A DNA stretch of 64,000 nt. Source: JAYSSF01 sp043772005. GTDB taxonomy: Bacteria > Patescibacteriota > Gracilibacteria > Absconditabacterales > Absconditicoccaceae. Position 1 is the first letter of the stretch. The number at the start of each line of letters is the position of its first letter. Position numbers and translations under genes: made by a program. The notes beneath the pieces are model-generated. The model ran no database searches, was not told where the DNA came from, and worked only from the letters and a program-made list of their open reading frames with translations. The stretch lies in assembly GCA_043772005.1 (NCBI GenBank), contig JAYVGP010000002.1, positions 67,422-131,421 on the forward strand, in the 5' to 3' direction. Positions 10,638 to 18,973 of this stretch are shown piece by piece.

Positions 10638-11261
10638 TTATGCTCTCGCGTAGAATTCGATTACCTTCAAGACATCTGATGGAAGATCAAGAGTATCAGC
10701 ATCATTTGTATGAGGTAGATCTAATATAGTTACCGCAAAGTTAGATTTGCTAACATTAAGCCAGATTGGAGATTTTTGATTATTGTCTGTTGCATACAAA
10801 TCTGATGACTGGAGTGATTGCTTAAGAGTAATCACATCACTTTTGTTAACATAATATGATGGCACATTATGTTTTGTACCATTAAGAAGAAAATGACCAT
10901 GTACTACCATCTGCCTTGCCTGCATAATCGTCTTTGCATAACCACTTTGTACGATTACATTATCCAATCTTCTCATCAAAAACTGTACCAACACCTTATC
11001 ATGGTTAAGCCCATTATTTTTAGCATATGCCTTAGAAATCACAGTTACCAACTTTGCAAACTGCTTTTCATTCATCTGGAATACTCTTTTAAGTACTTGC
11101 TTATTTCTAAGCAATTTACCATATTCAGAAAGTCTGGCAGGAGTAGCTCCATGTTGACCAGGTAATGACTTACGCTTTTTGACATTATACTTCTCAGTAC
11201 CAAAAAGATTAAGACCTTCTCTTCTACATAATTTAAACTTAGGACCAGTATATCTTGCCAT
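10638..11261 (-). CDS. rpsD: 30S ribosomal protein S4
   Basis: The protein has 207 residues, starting MARYTGPKFKLCRREGLNLF with KRKSLPGQHGA and the S4 RNA-binding domain RRLDNVIVQSGYAKTIMQAR...VVHGHFLLNGTK. The ATG at 11261 is preferred to one two codons upstream because MARYTGP is the family start. It contains no UGA. S4 nucleates 16S rRNA folding and represses the alpha operon in other bacteria. Confidence 0.97.
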   Translation of the reverse strand: MARYTGPKFKLCRREGLNLFGTEKYNVKKRKSLPGQHGATPARLSEYGKLLRNKQVLKRVFQMNEKQFAKLVTVISKAYAKNNGLNHDKVLVQFLMRRLDNVIVQSGYAKTIMQARQMVVHGHFLLNGTKHNVPSYYVNKSDVITLKQSLQSSDLYATDNNQKSPIWLNVSKSNFAVTILDLPHTNDADTLDLPSDVLKVIEFYARA

Positions 11262-11336
11262 GAGCAATAATGAAATTAATAAGTAAGTAATATATCATCC
11301 GAAATCATCTGAACAAATCATTCGAAATCATGTTAT

Positions 11337-11738
11337 TTAGTTTCTCTTAGGTCTTTTACCTTTTACACCACCAAATTGGATACCTGTCTCTTCTTTGATG
11401 TAACTGATATCAATACCACCAAGTTCGTTGATCGCTCTAAATACTCCGTCTCTACCGAGACCAATACCTTTGCAGATAATACCAACCTCTTGAACGCCAC
11501 AATTATCTTTAGCATTCTTCAAGACTTGTTTTGCGATCATTTCAGCAGCATATGCGCTACTTTCTTTAGCACCCTTAAACCCTGCTTGACCTGCTCCACC
11601 ACTGAAGATTACATTACCTTGCGTATCAGTAAATGCAACAATAGTATTGTTGTGAGATGTCTTGATGTGTACAACACCTTCAGTCATTTTAGGGTATTTC
11701 TTCTTTTTTGTTGATACTGATGGTTTTTTTCCAGCCAT
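11337..11738 (-). CDS. rpsK: 30S ribosomal protein S11
   Basis: The protein has 133 residues with GVVHIKTSHNNTIVAFTDTQ, KGAKESSAYAAEMIAKQV and the C-terminal GGVKGKRPKRN. All are S11 signatures. It contains no UGA. Gene order rpsM-rpsK-rpsD-rpoA is canonical. Confidence 0.97.
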   Translation of the reverse strand: MAGKKPSVSTKKKKYPKMTEGVVHIKTSHNNTIVAFTDTQGNVIFSGGAGQAGFKGAKESSAYAAEMIAKQVLKNAKDNCGVQEVGIICKGIGLGRDGVFRAINELGGIDISYIKEETGIQFGGVKGKRPKRN

Positions 11739-11803
11739 AATAAGGATAATATAATGATGATAAACAATGAGTCTGACGTATATACATATAATAATACTAC
11801 TAA

Positions 11804-12178
11804 TTATTTCTTCATAGTAGGTCTTACTTTACTTCTACCCATGAGCTTCTTCGCAGTTTTTGCATGAGTTTTAGTCTGTTGACCTCTTACAGGCAATCAC
11901 ATCGCATGCCTCATACCTCTATAACATCTAATTTCTTTGAGTCTCTTGATATGAGTAGCAATTTCTCTTTTGAGATCTGACTCGACAACCATATCCTTAA
12001 TATAATCACTGATCAACTTCTGCTGATCTTCAGTGAGATCGGATACTCTTGTATGTGGTACAATACCAAATTGAGCGAGAATCTTCGTTGAAGTTGGGCG
12101 TCCAATACCGAATACAGTAGTAAGTGCTGTCCAAATAACTTGGTTAGAGCGTAGTACGTGTCCTTGTAATCTAAACAT
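11804..12178 (-). CDS. rpsM: 30S ribosomal protein S13
   Basis: The protein has 124 residues with GIGRPTSTKILAQFGI and IRCYRGMRHAMGLPVRGQQT. The Gly of MGLPVRGQ is UGA, exactly where S13 has a conserved glycine. It ends at TAA. S13 contacts the P-site tRNA and the subunit bridge. Confidence 0.97.
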
Positions 12179-12225
12179 TGATGATAATAAATTAGCTAAA
12201 TATATGAATGGTCAAAGTAACAAAA

Positions 12226-12339
12226 CTATCCTTGTCTTTGCTTGTGTTTTTTAGTTTCACAGATAATCCTCACAACTCATCTTCTTCTGATGACTTTGCA
12301 TTTATTACAGATCTTTTTAACAGATGTTCTTACTTTCAT
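12226..12339 (-). CDS. rpmJ: 50S ribosomal protein L36
   Basis: The protein has 37 residues: MKVRTSVKKICNKCKVIRRR then GVVRIICETKKHKQRQG. The zinc ligands C..C, C and H are intact. The Gly after RRR is UGA. It lies between infA and rpsM as usual. It is too short to be found without code 25. Confidence 0.96.
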
Positions 12340-12382
12340 GGGATGCGGTTGTAATATAAGATAATATAATAAGTTTTGATAA

Positions 12383-12679
12383 TTATACTTTATGTCTATA
12401 GGTGATTACTCACTTCGTCCAGTCTTCTGGACTAATTTTAACATCTACTTTATCTCCTGGCAACAATCTAATCTTAAACATCTTCATCTTACCGCTTGGA
12501 TATGCGAGCACTTGTTGTCACAGATCACTAATCATCACTGAGAAGTTCTGAAAACCAAGATCCTGTATTACTTCACCTGTCCACACGATCTCGTCTTTCT
12601 TATCATTTTGAGGATTCTCGTGAGAAGTTTTTTGGGACTTAGAACGATATGGTCTTGATGATTTTTTAGGGCTAGCCAT
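12383..12679 (-). CDS. infA: translation initiation factor IF-1 with N-terminal extension
   Basis: The protein has 98 residues; ordinary IF-1 has about 72. The S1/OB-fold part has [39 protein letters not shown] and the end GVITYRHKV. An extra N-terminal stretch of about 30 residues ([16 protein letters not shown]...) is basic and probably disordered. Two UGA codons encode Gly. IF-1 occupies the A site during initiation. No in-frame ATG lies closer to the OB fold, so the extension appears real. Confidence 0.9.
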
Positions 12680-12703
12680 ATACAGCAACGGTGAGAGTAA
12701 AAA

Positions 12704-13024
12704 CTACTTAGCAGTAATGCTAGTGATAGTAAGAGTTGTCTGATAAGGACGGAATCCGATATTTCTTTCATATCTATTCTTTCTGTGAAATTTCACTACA
12801 TGAATTTTCTCCCCCTTCTGATGAGAAACAACTTGAGCAGTCACATGAGCACCCTTACAGTAAGGAGCACCTATATGAACTTTCTTGCCTTCTTCATCAA
12901 ACATACACAACACAGAATCAATTGTGATAGAGTCAACCTGAGTATCCTCAATACGATCTACGATAATAGTGCTGTCTTGTGAGACAATATATTGATGTCA
13001 TTGAAATTCGATTACTGCGTACAT
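12704..13024 (-). CDS. rplU: 50S ribosomal protein L21
   Basis: The protein has 106 residues, starting MYAVIEFQGHQYIVSQDSTI, with GAPYCKGAHVTAQVV and the signature KFHRKNRYERNIGFRPYQT. The Gly of FQGHQY is UGA. The usual partner rpmA (L27) is not adjacent. Confidence 0.96.
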
Positions 13025-13086
13025 AATTGACGATTTTGATGTATAATAAAGATAATGCGTAACAAGTGATAGGGTGTTTAATAATA

Positions 13087-13350
13087 TTATACCATCTTAC
13101 CAAGTTGTGCAAACAAATTGTATTTTGCTTGATTTGTTTTATATTGGTTACTTACCAATGCCTGGAGTCTGATATATCTTCTCTTACTTGGGAAGTCATG
13201 TGATACATTTTTTCTATACCATTTAGTACCATAATGTCTCTGCTTCTTAGCAGTATTGACAATATGAGAAAATTGGAGCTCTTTCTTGAAGAAGGCGATC
13301 AATCTTTCATTGGTATTGAGATCTCAAGCTTTAAATACAGTAAATCACAT
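13087..13350 (-). CDS. small basic protein, possibly ribosomal protein S21-like
   Basis: The protein has 87 residues. It starts with ATG then UGA (MGFTVFKAGDLNTNERLIAFF) and is rich in Lys, Arg, Tyr and His (KKQRHYGTKWYRKNVSH, SKRRYIRLQALVS). The pattern NERLIAFFKKEL...KKQRHYG recalls bS21 (NE..E..LRRFKR...R.YE), and its place among translation genes fits, but the match is weak. It may be another CPR-specific ribosomal protein. Confidence 0.5.
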
Positions 13351-13443
13351 AGCGCTAAATACAAATTAATATAATAAATCACAAAATATAATAAGCTTAT
13401 ATATAGCAATTACGATGGTAATTGCAATCGAAAATAGAAGGTT

Positions 13444-13527
13444 TGTCGAGGACCGGAATCGAACCGGCACAGTATCACTACTGGCGGATTTTAAGTCCAC
13501 TGCGTCTACCAATTTCGCCACCCCGAC
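13444..13527 (-). tRNA. tRNA-Leu (anticodon UAA)
   Basis: It has a 7-bp acceptor stem GTCGGGG/CCTCGAC with one G-U pair, the D-arm GGCGAAATTGGTAGACGC, anticodon loop around TAA, a long variable arm and T-loop GGTTCGATTCC. No CCA is encoded. Confidence 0.95.
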
Positions 13528-13638
13528 ATACAATAATCTAAAAGATTGAATCAATCTTTTAAATCATCATATCTCGTCAATAAATTAACGAGATACGTGA
13601 TTAGCTGCACAAGAATACTCTCAGCAGCTACCAATAGA

Positions 13639-13986
13639 TTATTTCGTTATAAATGTGTGAATCTCATCAAACACTTGTGGAAAAGCAACTGCAATATTAG
13701 AAAGCACTTTACGATTCAATAGTACTTTTTTAGTATCCATTGCATGGATAAAAATACTATATCTTGTTCCGCGTAACTGACATGCTGCTGATAATCTCTC
13801 GATCCATAATGATCTCATAGTTCTCTTCTTTAGTTTTCTATCCACATAAGCGTGTTGACCAGCTTTAACCAAAGCTAATCTTACCTGCTTATAGACATTA
13901 CCTCTTCCAAGACGAAATCCTTTTGCTCTTGCAATAAACTTTTTATGTCTTGCGTGTCTTTGAAGACCATTTTTAACTCTTACCAT
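13639..13986 (-). CDS. rplT: 50S ribosomal protein L20
   Basis: The protein has 115 residues: MVRVKNGLQRHARHKKFIAR, AKGFRLGRGNVYKQV, RSLWIERLSAACQLRGTRYS. This is the L20 pattern, with the usual YS.F...L of the family. It contains no UGA. It forms the canonical infC-rpmI-rplT operon, in which L20 represses translation in other bacteria. Confidence 0.96.
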   Translation of the reverse strand: MVRVKNGLQRHARHKKFIARAKGFRLGRGNVYKQVRLALVKAGQHAYVDRKLKKRTMRSLWIERLSAACQLRGTRYSIFIHAMDTKKVLLNRKVLSNIAVAFPQVFDEIHTFITK

Positions 13987-14036
13987 GTGTGTATAGGTGA
14001 AATTATAGTAAATGAAGATATTAATCCGCCACTATC

Positions 14037-14231
14037 CTAAAGATATGGCAGTAGATGAGCAACTCTTGTTTTATATACTACATCCAGCTGTTTTCCAAGT
14101 GAAAACTTCTTATTTGCCCTACCCTTGTTAGTCAACAAGTGATTTCTACGAGCTTTCTTGTGCATAATTTTACCAGTAGCAGAGATCTTTACTCTGTCCT
14201 GCATTCCTTTGTGAGTCTTAATCTTAGGCAT
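14037..14231 (-). CDS. rpmI: 50S ribosomal protein L35
   Basis: The protein has 64 residues: MPKIKTHKGMQDRVKISATG, KARRNHLLTNKGRANKK. These are the L35 signatures. It contains no UGA. It lies between infC and rplT. Confidence 0.96.
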   Translation of the reverse strand: MPKIKTHKGMQDRVKISATGKIMHKKARRNHLLTNKGRANKKFSLGKQLDVVYKTRVAHLLPYL

Positions 14232-14287
14232 GATAACTAATGGGATATATAAATAAACATAGATGAATATGAATTAGTCTGACTTTA

Positions 14288-14848
14288 TTATCTTGATCAT
14301 TTTGGTGCAAGTACTGCTGAGTATCATCTTGGTTCTTCTTTGATTCATTGGGATCTTGTTTGCTCTCCCAATCATTCAATAATAAACTTCATTCTCTCGA
14401 GCGCTTTAGATTTGAAGATCATCTCTCTACCATTTAATTTAATAACGAACCTTACTGTGTATCCCTCTTGTATTAATTCAACCGCTTTAGTCACTTTGAG
14501 CTGTAGATCATGATCCGAGATCGTATATCCTATTTTGAGTTCTTTCATTCATTTTGCTTTCGTTTTATTCTTTTCATTTTGAGACTTCTTTTTATCATAT
14601 TGATATTTACCATAATCTTGGATCGTACATGTCGATACCATTGTCTGAGGATTGTAATTAAGCTGGATAAGATCCAATCATTGATCACTCGCCATCATCA
14701 GCGCTCTATCTCTTTGAAACGTACCCAAGTTTTCTCATGCTTCATCAATAATCATGATAGAGTTTGCCCTGATCTGATCATTTGTAAACACTTTGAACTC
14801 TTTTTTAGCTCATTGTATTTGACCAGTTTTAGGAAGTGGTATCGCCAT
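14288..14848 (-). CDS. infC: translation initiation factor IF-3
   Basis: The protein has 186 residues. The N-domain has TNDQIRANSIMIIDEAGENL and LDLIQLNYNPQTMVSTCTIQ, and the linker YDKKKSQNEKNKTKAKG is highly basic. The C-domain has ELKIGYTISDHDLQLKVTKA, GYTVRFVIKLNGRE and the end YSAVLAPKGSR. Many Gly are UGA. The start is an ordinary ATG rather than the AUU used for autoregulation in E. coli. IF-3 prevents subunit joining and checks initiator tRNA. Confidence 0.96.
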
Positions 14849-14883
14849 AAAAAAAATATAAAACTAAAGATGATAAACTAATG

Positions 14884-14957
14884 TATCCCCAGCGGGATTC
14901 GAACCCGCGATCTCCACCGTGAGAGGGTAGCATCCTGGACCGCTAGACGATGAGGAC
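14884..14957 (-). tRNA. tRNA-Glu (anticodon CUC)
   Basis: Acceptor GTCCTCA/TGGGGAT, anticodon stem CTACC/GGTGG around loop CTCTCAC, T-arm GCGGGTTCGAATCCCGC. Anticodon CUC reads only GAG, so a UUC partner must exist elsewhere. First of five clustered tRNAs on this strand. Confidence 0.93.
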
Positions 14958-14962
14958 ACAAA

Positions 14963-15035
14963 TGATCCCAGATGGACTCGAACCATCAACCTCTAGCTTA
15001 GAAGGCTATTGCTCTATCCATTGAGCTATGGGATC
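14963..15035 (-). tRNA. tRNA-Arg (anticodon UCU)
   Basis: Perfect 7-bp acceptor GATCCCA/TGGGATC, anticodon loop CTTCTAA, T-loop TTCGAGT. Reads AGA and AGG, which are the common Arg codons in this window. Confidence 0.95.
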
Positions 15036-15075
15036 GTATGAACACTCTGTACTTAAAGAACGAATTAATGAAAAA

Positions 15076-15148
15076 TGGACCCTAGCGGATTCGAACCGCT
15101 CACCTCCTCGGTGCAAACGAGGCGCTCTACCAAATAAGCTAAGGGCCC
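15076..15148 (-). tRNA. tRNA-Ala (anticodon UGC)
   Basis: Acceptor GGGCCCT/AGGGTCC with one wobble, anticodon stem CCTCG/CGAGG around TTTGCAC, T-arm GCGGTTCGAATCCGC. Confidence 0.95.
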
Positions 15149-15174
15149 ATGTACGATAATGCTAAGATTTAATT

Positions 15175-15257
15175 TGGGAAGAGTAGGATTCGAACCTACG
15201 TACCCTTGCGGGAGCGGATTTACAGTCCGCCGCATTTAACCACTCTGCCATCTGCCC
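15175..15257 (-). tRNA. tRNA-Tyr (anticodon GUA)
   Basis: Long variable arm, anticodon loop with GTA after GCGGACT, T-arm TAGGTTCGAATCCTA. The acceptor GGGCAGA/TCTTCCC has one C-U mismatch. Confidence 0.92.
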
Positions 15258-15288
15258 AATAAAATGCGATTTTAATTTACTTAAGATA

Positions 15289-15362
15289 AGCAAGCAACGG
15301 GACTCGAACCCGTACAGGCAGAGCTGAAGTCTGCCATGCTACACCAATTACATCATGCCTGC
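15289..15362 (-). tRNA. tRNA-Gly (anticodon UCA), decoder of UGA
   Basis: Acceptor GCAGGCA/TGCTTGC (7 bp with one G-U), discriminator U73 as in bacterial tRNA-Gly, anticodon stem GCAGA/TCTGC around loop CTTCAGC, T-arm ACGGGTTCGAGTCCCGT. Anticodon U34-C35-A36 pairs with UGA. C35 and U73 fit glycyl-tRNA synthetase identity. Together with glycine positions encoded by UGA all over the window, this is the tRNA that makes UGA a sense codon, as described for SR1 bacteria. It is the first gene of the five-tRNA cluster in transcription order. Confidence 0.96.
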
Positions 15363-15387
15363 AAATATTGGCGGTGCAGTGTGTAGT

Positions 15388-15418
15388 AGTAATGATTATC
15401 TAATTAAAATCAAGTCAA
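15388..15418 (-). promoter_or_regulatory. possible promoter of tRNA cluster (-35 TTGACT)
   Basis: TTGACT lies 50 nt before the tRNA-Gly 5' end. The same TTGACTT hexamer region occurs upstream of tuf and of the structured RNA near 47.2 kb. The -10 is poor (TCATTA at 17 nt), so this is tentative. Confidence 0.35.
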
Positions 15419-15489
15419 AGTTTCTATCAGTTTAGCTTGCAACTGTGGTCATTTTTTGCATTATACAAATAGTAGTTTATTGTTATCGT

Positions 15490-16029
15490 ATGAATTTAGA
15501 GAAGTTCCTTGGGAGTAAAACCAAATCTGACATCATCAAGTATCTCGTATTCAAAAGACAGTGAGTCTCGATGAGGGCGCTGGAACAAGAACTTGATCGA
15601 ACTTTTCCTGCAATCAAAAAGCAGATCGACTCCCTTGAAGAGTCAGATATTCTCGTTATCGATAAACATGCTCAGGCTCGAGCCATTGAGCTAGATCCTC
15701 TCGTGGCTCCCATGATTACACAAATGGTAATGTTGACACTCAAGCAATCTTGCGAAAAGCTCATATCTACCTACGAAAGTATGATTAGTAGCTGTTACTA
15801 TGGTAAGTTATTTGGACTTGATATCGAACAAGATCTTGTACTACTCTACAAACACAACGACTCTCAATGTCTCGAACAGATCAAAAAAGAACTCGACACA
15901 ATTCTTCATAGTTTCTTCATTGATCATGCAAGTGTAGTATTTATGGGTGAGGACGAGTTCCGCAAGAGAATTAACGTGTCTGACAAATTTGCATTGAATA
16001 TTGTAAGAGCTCAGGCAGCGATAAAATAA
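15490..16029 (+). CDS. winged-helix domain protein (putative transcriptional regulator)
   Basis: The protein has 179 residues. The first 65 (MNLEKFLGSKTKSDIIKYLV...RALEQELDRTFPAIKKQIDS) look like an ArsR/MarR-type winged helix. The rest (KLFGLDIEQDLVLLYKHNDS...DHASVVFMGEDEFRKRI) resembles a small alpha/beta domain sometimes joined to such regulators and likened to nucleotidyltransferases. One UGA (QGVSM). It diverges from the tRNA cluster. The target is unknown. Confidence 0.6.
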
Positions 16030-16067
16030 TTACTTTTTTAATTCTTTGATTGTTAAATTTATATATT

Positions 16068-16433
16068 ATGACCATCTCTTCTTTCCTCAGCGCCATCCTC
16101 CCAACCAATACCATCTACGCTCTCATCAACGACGAAGGTGATTTCGCCCAAATCGAGTCTGAACAAACAGAACAATGAGACGGTAGCCCCTGCATGGTAC
16201 AACTCCTATTCACCGATGATCAAGCATGCAAAAACCTCACCAATCTCCAGTTTACCAAATACAAACCTACACCATTACCCATCAGCGAAGTCATGGAGTT
16301 TCTTATTGCAATTGATGAATCTGGTGGTCTTATCATGATCAACCCTACCGCAGACATGGATAGTACTGAGCACGAACCCATTGATTTATATAACGCCATT
16401 GGAGATAAGTTGGGATTGTTTGAGGATGAGTAA
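16068..16433 (+). CDS. hypothetical protein (DUF2750/SseB-like pattern)
   Basis: The protein has 121 residues, acidic and soluble: NTIYALINDEGDFAQIESEQ, PCMVQLLFTDDQACKNLT, LPISEVMEFLIAIDESGGLI. The order short strand, W/F-rich centre, then P...V.EFL....ESGGLI.IN resembles DUF2750 proteins, but this is from memory and uncertain. One UGA. It ends 2 bp from the convergent MetA-like gene. Confidence 0.5.
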
Positions 16434-16435
16434 GA

Positions 16436-17497
16436 CTAATCTAACCAATCTTCAGGAGTTTTTCTATATACTGAAGTCACTCGATTTTCAAATAATCTAT
16501 ATGCGTCAGCACTCCATCTTACATTCGGAGTTAATACTTTAGCTCGCTTAGGATCAATTGATCATTTGCTATAACTCTTAATTTTTGCAAGTGTCTCTCT
16601 ATTAGAGGCAAAATATGCTGAAGAAAAAATAATATCACGAAGCTTATCATCAAGATTCATAACGATATGTATTTTCTCATCAAGCTTCAAAGCGGTAAAT
16701 TCTTCAATTCATCAACTATTAAGAAAATAATCCTGAGGAGATTGTACATTTGAATCAAGAAAACAATCCCTAAGCCATTCTTTGGATAGCTGACCACGAG
16801 CATACTCAGGGTGACCTGAGATCCATAAATGATTACAATCATTGATCTTATCAGTGATAACTCATGGCCCAATATTAGAATCAAGCAGAATAGATAAGTC
16901 TCAGCAATCTTCAATAGCAGATCTATCATTATAAGTCCAACAAGACACAGGCATAGGCACAATATCATTCATACCTTTTAACAAAGGATGTCCAATGGTA
17001 GAATGATGATAGTCATATACTCCAAAAAGTTTCGTTTTAGATTGTATTTTGGGAATTTGATGGTAATGATATAATCACGCCTGAGCTCACCAACAAAGAC
17101 CCATTAATCATTGAGAATGAGTATCAGATCGATCAAATACATCCTTTAATTGAGACCAATAAGAAACTTTTTCAAAAGGCTTAGTCTCTACATTAGCTCC
17201 AGTAATAATCACAGCATCAAATTTTTCTTTTTGAGCTTGATCTCGAGACATATAAAACTGATCAAACTGACTATTGCGAGATCTTTCTGAGTCAAAGCCA
17301 ATAAGATGAGCATCAATCTGTAGTGAGCTACTTCCTAATAAGTTAAATATCTCCATCTCTGATTGTAATTTAATCGGCATTAGATTAAGAATACCGATCT
17401 TTAGCGCCCTAATTCATTGATTTAATGCGTCTGTACGAGATATCCCATCACTATTAGATTCAATAAATGGATGTCCATCAGGACAAAGAATTGACAT
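16436..17497 (-). CDS. homoserine O-acyltransferase of the MetA family
   Basis: The protein has 353 residues. LKIGILNLMPIKLQSEMEIF is the MetA opening, VIITGANVETKPFEKVSYW the second motif, LCWGAQAGLYHY holds the acyl-nucleophile Cys, and WISGHPEYA holds the catalytic His and Glu. The motif usually PHSRHTEV is here PMPVSCWTYN, so the substrate pocket differs and the true acceptor may not be homoserine. Many Gly are UGA. No other methionine-synthesis gene is in the window, which is notable because these organisms usually lack the pathway. Confidence 0.85.
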
Positions 17498-17590
17498 AAG
17501 TATTATTATAAAATAAGAAATGACAAGATACCGATTTAATAAAAAATATCAACATCAAAAAAATCCTCACATCCCTGTAAGAATTTCTTA

Positions 17591-17648
17591 CTATAATTTA
17601 TAATTTCTACCCTCTCGGGCATACGATATTGCTATAATTTATAATTTA
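17591..17648. repeat. short direct repeat CTATAATTTATAATTT
   Basis: The 16-mer occurs twice about 41 nt apart in the 152-nt gap between the TPM and MetA-like genes. It resembles a duplicated -10 region, but no gene starts near it. Confidence 0.4.
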
Positions 17649-17649
17649 T

Positions 17650-18621
17650 CTAGTCTCCTGCTCCTCATCCACCAAAACTACCTCAACCTCCACTTCGTCC
17701 TCCACCTCAACCAAATCAACTCCCAAAACTACCTCAACCAAATCATCACGACCATCCACGATTACGGTACATCTCATGCTTGACCGATTGCCAGAAGTTA
17801 GGTGAGATCACACGACTATATGATCATAGTGCTCCCACGACGAATCATACGATCCACGATATGATCACAAAGCTCACAAACCCAACCATCACCGCAGCAA
17901 AAAACATCAAAAATCACAAAATCCATGAGTATGGTCCGAAGCCTGACTTATTCTTGAGTTCTGCGAATTGGGAGCGAGTTTCCTCACCATTCCAGTAATC
18001 TCATAGTTTACTACCCAAATACCCACCTCGTGCCACTAACCCAATTGCAATCAACAAGGCAAATATTCCCAAAGATTCAAGCCAATTAGTCTGCTGGAGC
18101 TTAATACCTTGAGATCAGGGTTCGAGATACTGTGGAATGACACGATACCATGCCTGTACTGCCCCATAGATATCACCTTGATTGGCGAGTGGACGGATAT
18201 CACGCTCTATGATCTGACTCGCAAGAATATCTGGTATCACTCATTCCAGTCCATATCATACCATAATTCTCATCTTCTTCTCGTCTTTAGCAATGACGAG
18301 TAGTAGTCAGTTGTTGAGTTTCTGTTGACCAATACCATTGCCACGACCGATCTGCAGAGCAATATCATACAGCTCATGACCCTGACGATCTGGGATAATC
18401 ACTGTCGCTACCTGAGCTCACTGATATCATGACTCAAGTCCCACCGCAATTGTGTTAAACATATCAAGCTCTGCCGCAGTAAGGGTATTGGTATAGTCCA
18501 CTACTGGAGCAGTCATAGGAGGTAGATCCATCACATCCAGATTCTGTGCATGAGAAAACCCGCTCAATCCAAAGATTGAAAAGATAAAACACATTAAAAC
18601 GTTTGAAAGTAGTTTCATCAT
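17650..18621 (-). CDS. TPM-domain (TLP18.3/Psb32/YgcG-like) exported membrane protein
   Basis: The protein has 323 residues. It has a signal peptide MKLLSNVLMCFIFSIFGLSG ending near SHA, then the TPM domain (VVDYTNTLTAAELDMFNTIA, QVATVIIPDRQGHELYDIAL, LLLVIAKDEKKMRIMVGYGL, DILASQIIERDI). Two hydrophobic stretches follow (near 195 and 255) and then a Gly/Ser/Phe-rich tail. Most tail glycines are UGA or GGN in mixture. The tail is the usual YgcG ending and only appears in code 25. The partner LemA gene is close upstream on the same strand, as in many genomes. The role is unknown, probably envelope. Confidence 0.85.
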
Positions 18622-18640
18622 AATGTAATTTTAATTTTCT

Positions 18641-18662
18641 TCTCGTCATTACGAGGCACGAA
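18641..18662. repeat. REP-like CTCGTCATTACGAGGCACGAA
   Basis: The sequence matches the widespread bacterial palindrome CGTCATTGCGAGG..CGAAG. A degenerate second copy (ACGACGATGCGAGGAGAAG) lies at about 18951..18972. Both are intergenic or at gene ends in the TPM-LemA region. Confidence 0.5.
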
Positions 18663-18670
18663 ACAATTTA

Positions 18671-18865
18671 TTATAATGTTTCCTTTTCTATAAAAAAAAA
18701 TATCTGTTCCTCTATAGCAAAAAGTTCTTGTTGCATTTCTTGCATTTTTATAATTTCCTCACTGTTATATTTCCTTGAGTTGAATAAAAACTCTTGAATA
18801 TATCCATCATATAACTCATTTAACAACTGCCACCTTGTTCTTAATTCACTAATATCTTTGTTCAT
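18671..18865 (-). CDS. hypothetical small coiled-coil protein
   Basis: The protein has 64 residues (MNKDISELRTRWQLLNELYD...ELFAIEEQIFFFIEKETL), nearly all helical with heptad-like spacing, and no UGA. It lies between lemA and the TPM gene on the same strand. No family recognised. Confidence 0.55.
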   Translation of the reverse strand: MNKDISELRTRWQLLNELYDGYIQEFLFNSRKYNSEEIIKMQEMQQELFAIEEQIFFFIEKETL

Positions 18866-18973
18866 GGTCTAAAAATAAAATATTACTGGATTGCCGCATC
18901 CATTCATTACATTTCACTCCCAAGTTTATCCCGATGATAGTCGGGACAATAACGACGATGCGAGGAGAAGTTA

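Noticed and set aside
13366..13554. Small frame over tRNA-Leu
   Set aside because: It is the tRNA-Leu gene; the peptide is an artefact.
15063..15150. tRNA cluster as a phage or element attachment site
   Set aside because: No integrase, direct repeat or foreign gene block next to the tRNAs.
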